NCBI GenBank assembly: GCA_002697705.1
Contig: NZXL01000041.1
Coordinates: 1 to 8,060, forward strand
Source of the DNA: Methanobacteriota archaeon
GTDB lineage: Archaea; Thermoplasmatota; Poseidoniia; Poseidoniales; Poseidoniaceae
Length of the DNA stretch: 8,060 nucleotides
Direction of reading: 5' to 3'
The first letter of the stretch is position 1. The number at the start of each line of letters is the position of its first letter. Positions 1 to 3,945 of the stretch are shown here, one piece after another. Position numbers and translations under genes: made by a program. The notes under the pieces were generated by a model, which had not been told where the DNA came from, did no database searches, and saw only the letters and a program-made list of their open reading frames with translations.

Positions 1-1
1 T

Positions 2-748
2 AGATATGAAGTTTTGATTCTATTCGAGAATAATGGAGATACCGCATTACAAGATGTTTTCATCAATGATGTAATACCTTCAAACTTTGAAATTAAAGAT
101 TGGCACATCAAGGGAACTGGCGGAAAGCGTGAAGATTGTGAAATGACCACTGAAGATGGAGACGATGGTTCCCATGTTAGTTGGATGATACCTATTGTTG
201 GAAAGAATGAGAGATTAGAAGTTTCATTCGAAATAAAAGGTTCAGGAGAAGTTGACGCTGAAGCATTGAATAGATTCCATGGAGTTCATTTTGGAGATGA
301 AGTAGAAACTGAAGATGTTCCAAGTCTAGAACAAGAATCTGTTGAAGAGGAATCTTCTGAAGAAGAAGTAGAAGAAGCGCCAAAGGTCACTTGGAGAGAA
401 GATGTATTACTTAGAGTAATGAAGGCTAGTGGCATTGAAGACAGAGATGCATTTATTGCTCACGCTGTAAACTTCGACCATGATGAAAATGGTTACTTGA
501 AGAAGGCTGAACTTGAAGACGCTGCAAAGGCTTGGAATGAGGCTAATTCAGAAGATTCATCTGAATCTGAAGAAGTTGAGGAATCTACTGAAGAAGCAAC
601 AGAAGAGGCCGTTTCTAGTGAAACTGAGGAAACTTCAACTGATGAAGTGGCTGAAGATGAAGCAGATGAAAAGGAATGTCCAATTTGTTCTGTGATGTCT
701 CCTAAAGATGCAACAACTTGTGCTGCTTGTTCATTCGCATTTATTTGA
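2..748 (+). CDS. Acidic protein with EF-hand and C-terminal zinc ribbon (5' truncated)
   Basis: The frame is open to the left edge (R-Y-E-V precede the TTG at 14), so the gene very probably starts outside the window and the TTG is an internal Leu. Numbering from that TTG gives 244 residues. Residues 1-85 look like a beta-rich extracellular-type domain (ILFENNGDTALQDVFINDV), resembling DUF11/CARDB-like folds. A Glu/Ser linker follows (about 100-125), then a helix and a canonical EF-hand loop at residues 155-166 (D-x-D-x-N-G-Y-L-x-x-x-E). A second very acidic linker spans about 178-220, and a zinc ribbon with Cys222/225/236/239 ends the protein. A role in calcium and zinc binding is inferred; no enzyme motif is visible. 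It converges on the next gene with a 13-bp gap. The function is unknown. The reading frame is secure, the N-terminal fold call is weak. Confidence 0.85.
   Translation, partial: RYEVLILFENNGDTALQDVFINDVIPSNFEIKDWHIKGTGGKREDCEMTTEDGDDGSHVSWMIPIVGKNERLEVSFEIKGSGEVDAEALNRFHGVHFGDEVETEDVPSLEQESVEEESSEEEVEEAPKVTWREDVLLRVMKASGIEDRDAFIAHAVNFDHDENGYLKKAELEDAAKAWNEANSEDSSESEEVEESTEEATEEAVSSETEETSTDEVAEDEADEKECPICSVMSPKDATTCAACSFAFI
476..511 (+). other. EF-hand calcium-binding loop inside the acidic protein
   Basis: The twelve codons encode DHDENGYLKKAE. Asp, Asp and Asn occupy loop positions 1, 3 and 5, Gly is at 6, a hydrophobic Leu is at 8 and Glu is at 12. These are the ligand positions of a canonical EF-hand. 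The flanks (DAFIAHAVNF before, LEDAAKAW after) can form the two helices. Only one loop is visible, so it may be a single EF-hand or a dockerin-like half motif. Confidence 0.7.
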
Positions 749-761
749 ATGAATACGGCGT

Positions 762-1184
762 TCACATTTCGGGAAGAACCCATTGAGGCCATAACTCATT
801 TTCTGAAGAAGAACTTACTATTACAAGAGTAGGTCTGTTCAATTCTGATAGAAATTGATCGAGAGGTTTTGGTGTTGAGGGAGGTATTACTCCGTCTCTA
901 AGGTCAACTGCTAGCCATGCACCTGGATATTGTTCCATCCATGCATCGAGTTCGGCTACTATGCCTTGAGGTGGAACTCCTTGACGAACACTAGCGATGT
1001 AATCCCATCCATTAGGGCAACGTCTTGGCTCATCAGTCCACATAAAGATACGAGGTTGTTCCTTTAGCATAGCAATTTGTTCAATCGCTTCAAGTTCAGT
1101 AACACAAACCGGCTGAAATGGCATTGGCATTGGAAGAGGATAACGCCAATTTGTATCTACCTGCAGTGGTTGTTTGCGTCGCAT
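762..1184 (-). CDS. Conserved-looking hypothetical protein, 140 aa
   Basis: I do not recognise the family. The protein is rich in Trp and Pro and has no signal peptide or membrane segment. The sequence suggests a small alpha/beta fold: strands near IFMWT, AWLAVDL and TLVIVSS, alternating with helices near QGIVAELDAWMEQYP and PLDQFLSEL. The ATG at 1184 is used because no longer ATG reading is available close by; Met residues at 18, 20 and 22 are alternatives. No clear Shine-Dalgarno precedes it. A TATA-like stretch on the minus strand within 1225-1245 would give a short leader. It is tail-to-tail with the EF-hand protein and divergent from the DUF106 operon, so it is a single-gene unit. The balanced composition and ordered hydrophobic pattern favour a real gene over a chance ORF. 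Confidence 0.7.
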   Translation of the reverse strand: MRRKQPLQVDTNWRYPLPMPMPFQPVCVTELEAIEQIAMLKEQPRIFMWTDEPRRCPNGWDYIASVRQGVPPQGIVAELDAWMEQYPGAWLAVDLRDGVIPPSTPKPLDQFLSELNRPTLVIVSSSSENELWPQWVLPEM

Positions 1185-1222
1185 GGTTCACTCGTAGAGG
1201 GTTCAGCGTTTCAATGTCTCCC

Positions 1223-1243
1223 ATTATCGTCTATATTGATAAT
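1223..1243. promoter_or_regulatory. Inverted repeat around a TATA-like core in a divergent promoter
   Basis: ATTATC (1223-1228) and GATAAT (1238-1243) form a perfect 6-bp inverted repeat with a 9-bp spacer that contains TATATT (1232-1237). It sits between the divergent 140-aa gene and the DUF106 operon. The TATA-like core lies roughly 26 nt upstream of a possible plus-strand transcription start near 1262, a few bases before the ATG at 1270. The position fits either a two-way promoter or a dimeric regulator site. The arms are short and AT-rich, so chance is possible. Confidence 0.4.
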
Positions 1244-1269
1244 TTACATGAATTTTGAACCCAACATTC

Positions 1270-2232
1270 ATGCCCTCTATGCTCTGCCCATCATCTATGT
1301 CAAGTGGGAATAACCCGCCTCCACCTCAACCGCCAGGCGGTTCGATGATGATGATGCTCATGATTATGGTCTTGATGACCCTACTAATCATGAATCCTGG
1401 AATTAGAGGAACTTTAGGTGGTATTGCAGACCCTGTATTATCTCCTTTACTCCCTGAAGAAACCTATTTTATCATAACAGTACTAATGCTGGGTTCCTTT
1501 TCTATGCTAATGAACACAATTCTACGAAGTTTCTTCCAAGACCCAATTGCTCAAGCACACATTGGACATAGACAAGGTCAAGTTCGAAGAATGATGAATG
1601 ATGCTAGGATGTCAAGAGACCCTATCCTTCAAGAAAAAGCAACTCTTCTTCAACAACAGATGATGCCAGAGCAACTGAAAATTCAGATGGGTGCAATGAA
1701 GCCAATGATGTTTACAATGGTAATAATTATTGGATTATTTTCTTGGCTGACTACTGCTGTTGAGACATTTAGAGTTGACTATGTGTCACTGCCTTGGTCA
1801 TCGGAATGGAATTTATTATCTGATAAATTCCTATTTTTCCCAGCATGGATTTGTGCATATATCTGCATGAGTGCTCCACTTGGAAGAGTTGTTGACAGAC
1901 ATATCAAGCTATTCAGATATCGTTCACATCCGCTTGTTGTAGCAGGTGATAAATTGAAAGAACCTCTCCTCCATCTTGTTGCTGGAAAGTCCAAGACTGA
2001 AGATCAAAACGCAAAAAGAAGAAGACAACGAAGTAGGTCAAAATCTAATAAGAACCGAGGTAGTAAGAAAAATTCAAACAAGTCTGATGAGGTTTCTTCG
2101 AATTCGAAAGAAAGTAAATCTACTTACTCCAGTGCTGAAGGTTTAGAATGTCCTATGTGTGGCTCTAATATGATAACTAAGAGTGGTCCTAGAGATAAGA
2201 AGTGTTCTGTTTGCCGCCATAAATGGGTGTGA
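1270..2232 (+). CDS. DUF106/EMC3-like membrane protein (Oxa1 superfamily) with basic tail and zinc ribbon
   Basis: This is an archaeal relative of YidC/Oxa1/EMC3 that probably helps insert membrane proteins beside SecYEG. From the ATG at 1270 it has 320 residues. A Pro-rich start is followed by a Met-rich membrane helix (about 26-41), a second helix (about 65-83), and a cytosolic charged, Met/Gln-rich coiled-coil region (about 90-143). Two further helices lie at about 147-162 and 187-201. This TM/coiled-coil/TM pattern is typical of DUF106. After about residue 245 comes a Lys/Arg/Ser-rich tail and a zinc ribbon with Cys294/297/312/315. The tail and ribbon make the protein longer than the roughly 200-aa family members I know. 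TTG 1255 and ATGs at 1279 and 1297 are alternative starts; ATG 1270 fits the TATA-like core best. It is first in an operon with cmk and cbf5. Confidence 0.88.
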   Translation: MPSMLCPSSMSSGNNPPPPQPPGGSMMMMLMIMVLMTLLIMNPGIRGTLGGIADPVLSPLLPEETYFIITVLMLGSFSMLMNTILRSFFQDPIAQAHIGHRQGQVRRMMNDARMSRDPILQEKATLLQQQMMPEQLKIQMGAMKPMMFTMVIIIGLFSWLTTAVETFRVDYVSLPWSSEWNLLSDKFLFFPAWICAYICMSAPLGRVVDRHIKLFRYRSHPLVVAGDKLKEPLLHLVAGKSKTEDQNAKRRRQRSRSKSNKNRGSKKNSNKSDEVSSNSKESKSTYSSAEGLECPMCGSNMITKSGPRDKKCSVCRHKWV

Positions 2233-2234
2233 AC

Positions 2235-2765
2235 ATGGCAAAAATAACCATTTCAGGACATCCTGGTAGTGGCACTAGTTCTCTGGTTCGAAAACTAATG
2301 GAACACTATAATTGGAATTCTGTCAATGGTGGTCAAATCTTTCGTGATGAGGCAAAGGCTCGAAATCTTTCACTACAAGATTTTGGCAAGTTATGCAAAG
2401 ATGATGAAATGATTGACCGTCAATTAGATGAAAAACTAAAACAAATTATCTCTGATGACCAGATAGAAATTGTAGAGTCAAGATTATCTGGATGGTGGGC
2501 ATTTCAGCTAGAGGTAAATTGTGTCAGATTATGGTTGGATGTTAGTGATGAAGAGAGAGCCAATCGTGTAGTAAATCGTGAAGGGATTTCTTTTGAACAA
2601 GCCCTAAGTGAAAATACGGAAAGAGCTCAAATCGATTCTCAAAGATATATGAGGATGTATGGAATTGTTCCTGAGCAAAAACAACCATACACACATGTAT
2701 TAGATGCAACACACATTGGAATAGACGAAGTCTTTGAACTGACTCTAGAAATTTTGGAGGGATGA
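2235..2765 (+). CDS. cmk: Cytidylate kinase, archaeal type
   Basis: It transfers phosphate from ATP to CMP or dCMP in pyrimidine nucleotide synthesis in the cytoplasm. The product from ATG 2235 is 176 residues, the size of archaeal CMKs. The family start MAKITISG runs straight into the P-loop GHPGSGTSS (about residues 8-16). Other family blocks are FRDEAKARNLSLQDFGKL with EMIDRQLDEKL, the ESRLSGWW strand, LWLDVSDEERANRVVNREG, and the ERAQIDSQRYMRMYGI lid/C-terminal block. An upstream in-frame ATG at 2223 would overlap the previous gene and add four residues before the conserved start, so 2235 is preferred. It begins 2 nt after the DUF106 stop, and its own stop overlaps the cbf5 start as ATGA, implying co-transcription and coupled translation. 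Confidence 0.93.
   Translation: MAKITISGHPGSGTSSLVRKLMEHYNWNSVNGGQIFRDEAKARNLSLQDFGKLCKDDEMIDRQLDEKLKQIISDDQIEIVESRLSGWWAFQLEVNCVRLWLDVSDEERANRVVNREGISFEQALSENTERAQIDSQRYMRMYGIVPEQKQPYTHVLDATHIGIDEVFELTLEILEG
2756..2761 (+). promoter_or_regulatory. Shine-Dalgarno-like GGAGGG at the cmk/cbf5 junction
   Basis: The sequence GGAGGG encodes part of the last Glu-Gly of cmk. It directly touches the ATG at 2762 (0-nt spacer), but lies 6 nt before a TTG at 2768 in the same frame. It may serve initiation at TTG, or re-initiation through the ATGA overlap may make spacing unimportant. The product differs by only two residues. Confidence 0.4.
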
Positions 2766-3739
2766 TTTTGGAAAGACTAATTCTTGATTCTGATGCAAAA
2801 ACAAATAATGCAATCGGAGGACATCCTGACTCAAGAAATGTCGAGCAAAGGCTAGCATCAGGTTTCATCCTGCTAGACAAACCTGCTGGACCTACATCTC
2901 ATCAAGTAGCATCATGGGTTAGAGACCTGTTTGGTCTTGAAAGACTAGGACATGGAGGAACATTAGATCCATTCGCTACCGGAGTTTTACCATTACTTGC
3001 AGGTAAATCGATGAAAGTTACCAAGAAGGTATTAACTCATGATAAGACGTATATTGCGATATTTAGGTGTGCAGAAGAACCTGATGAGGAAAAACTCAAT
3101 GCTGCCATGAACAGATTAACTGGTCGTGTTTACAATGTACCACCGGAAATTTCTGCAGTAAAAGTACAGGTTAGAACTAGAAAAATATCTAATTTCGAAA
3201 TGATTGAACGTAATGGCAAAGATTTTCTAACTCGTGTCGACTGTGAAGCAGGGACTTATATTCGAACAATGGCCCGTGACTTAGGACTAATACTTGGATA
3301 CAAAGTTGAACTCAAAGAGTTGAGAAGAGAAAAGTCTGGCAGATTTGAATTGTCCAAGTGCGTGACTCTACAAGAGGTTGCTGATGCTTACTGGTTATGG
3401 AAAGAATGTGACAAGCCTGAAGCATTACTAAAGATGATACATCCAGTTGAGAAATTAGTGTTAGGTATGCCGTCTGCTCATGTCAAGGATAGCGCAGCCG
3501 CTGCTATTGCACACGGAGCACCTCTGCTTAGACCGGGCATTGTCGATGTCGATGATAAAGTGAAGAGCGGAAAAGAATTAGCAATTTTCACTTTGAAAGA
3601 TGAATTGGTAGGAATAGTTACACTAACCGTGGACTCTAGTGAATTACCAACTATGGATTCAGGAGAAGTTGCAAGACCTAGTATGGTCTTACTTGAACAA
3701 GATTTGTACCCTCGTAGATGGAGTGTACAAGATAAGTGA
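2762..3739 (+). CDS. cbf5: tRNA/rRNA pseudouridine synthase Cbf5 (TruB family) with PUA domain
   Basis: Cbf5 is the catalytic subunit of the archaeal H/ACA ribonucleoprotein; it also makes pseudouridine 55 in tRNA. The 325 residues match the family length. The catalytic motif is GHGGTLDPFATGVLP with Asp69 as the nucleophile. Also present are the KxY block (DKTY, Tyr97), PPEISAVK, the CEAGTYIRTMARDLG motif (about 161-175), and ELRREKSGRF followed by DAYWLWKE, which is more Cbf5-like than bacterial TruB-like. A PUA domain covers about 236-318 (DSAAAAIAHGAPLLRPGI, ELAIFTLKDELVGI). The ATG at 2762 overlaps the cmk stop by 4 nt. GGAGGG (2756-2761) abuts this ATG and is better spaced from a TTG at 2768, so the exact start is uncertain. 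Nop10, Gar1 and L7Ae partners are not in this window. Confidence 0.93.
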   Translation: MILERLILDSDAKTNNAIGGHPDSRNVEQRLASGFILLDKPAGPTSHQVASWVRDLFGLERLGHGGTLDPFATGVLPLLAGKSMKVTKKVLTHDKTYIAIFRCAEEPDEEKLNAAMNRLTGRVYNVPPEISAVKVQVRTRKISNFEMIERNGKDFLTRVDCEAGTYIRTMARDLGLILGYKVELKELRREKSGRFELSKCVTLQEVADAYWLWKECDKPEALLKMIHPVEKLVLGMPSAHVKDSAAAAIAHGAPLLRPGIVDVDDKVKSGKELAIFTLKDELVGIVTLTVDSSELPTMDSGEVARPSMVLLEQDLYPRRWSVQDK

Positions 3740-3805
3740 TCAAGCTTCTTCAAATTCTTCGTAAATATATTCCTCTGTTTCTATTCTTATTTTCAATACA
3801 GACAT
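3740..3805 (-). CDS. Possible 21-aa microprotein
   Basis: ATG at 3805 to TGA at 3740 encodes MSVLKIRIETEEYIYEEFEEA, less its stop. The peptide is acidic with a beta- or amphipathic-like start. GGGTGTGGG lies 4 nt upstream of the ATG on the minus strand and might aid initiation. The same frame is open for six more codons upstream before a TGA. The stop codon directly abuts the cbf5 stop tail-to-tail. An ORF this short can easily arise by chance, so this is a weak call without homology or expression data. Confidence 0.2.
   Translation of the reverse strand: MSVLKIRIETEEYIYEEFEEA
3766..3796 (+). terminator. Pyrimidine-rich probable terminator of the DUF106-cmk-cbf5 operon
   Basis: Starting about 25 nt after the cbf5 stop there are repeated T-runs interrupted by single C or A bases (TTCCTC, TTTCTATTCTTATTTTC). 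Archaeal transcription commonly ends in such U-rich tracts without a strong hairpin. No hairpin precedes it. Confidence 0.35.
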
Positions 3806-3823
3806 GTTCCCACACCCACTTTG

Positions 3824-3836
3824 TCAACTAAGTTGA
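3824..3836. repeat. Perfect 13-bp palindrome in the convergent gap
   Basis: TCAACT (3824-3829) and AGTTGA (3831-3836) are exact inverted copies around a single A. The one-base loop cannot form a good RNA hairpin without losing pairs, so a DNA-binding site is at least as likely as a terminator stem. It is in a GC-rich patch and not near a known promoter. Confidence 0.35.
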
Positions 3837-3910
3837 ACGGCCCCCACAGCCTCAAAGCAATGTCTCGTTTTTCGTTTCACCTATCAATGTTAAGGTGTCT
3901 TTTTGCGTTA

Positions 3911-3929
3911 TCCGACATAGAACATCGGA
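3911..3929 (-). terminator. Weak hairpin downstream of the surface-protein gene
   Basis: TCCGA and TCGGA form a 5-bp stem with a 9-nt loop, starting 17 nt past the stop of the minus-strand surface-protein gene. There is no U-tract after it on that strand, while on the plus strand it is followed by T-rich DNA. It could therefore serve either direction, or neither. Confidence 0.2.
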
Positions 3930-3945
3930 AATTATCGATTTCTAA

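Larger units (their letters stand above)
3740..3945. other. Convergent intergenic region between cbf5 and the surface-protein gene
   Basis: No long gene is supported in these 206 bp. Visible items are a T-rich pyrimidine run just after cbf5 and a C-rich plus-strand patch at about 3806-3850, distinctly richer in GC than its surroundings. There is also a 13-bp palindrome (3824-3836) and a hairpin TCCGA-N9-TCGGA (3911-3929). A 21-codon ORF on the minus strand (3740-3805) is listed separately. The region may just hold two terminators, or a small RNA. Confidence 0.5.

Noticed and set aside
192..383. 63-codon minus-strand ORF, Leu/Gln-rich
   Set aside because: Antisense to the acidic linker and beta domain; low-complexity reading of GAA-rich codons with no motif.
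493..792. 99-codon minus-strand ORF, Ser/Ala-rich
   Set aside because: It is the mirror of the Glu/Ser-rich GAA/TCT repeats of the acidic protein; its composition is explained entirely by the opposite strand.
1077..1313. 78-codon plus-strand ORF across the divergent promoter
   Set aside because: It overlaps the better-formed 140-aa gene, the promoter and the DUF106 start, and the peptide has no ordered pattern.
1320..1400. Met-rich ATGATGATG run as a possible microsatellite
   Set aside because: It simply encodes the Met-rich first membrane helix, a feature seen in membrane proteins of this kind; no repeat continues beyond four units.
1779..1994. 71-codon minus-strand ORF inside the DUF106 gene
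   Set aside because: Antisense to well-conserved membrane-protein coding sequence.
2542..2880. 112-codon minus-strand ORF across the cmk/cbf5 junction
   Set aside because: Both plus-strand genes here have clear family motifs; the antisense peptide has none.
3478..3753. 91-codon minus-strand ORF over the Cbf5 PUA domain
   Set aside because: Shadow of a recognised domain on the other strand.
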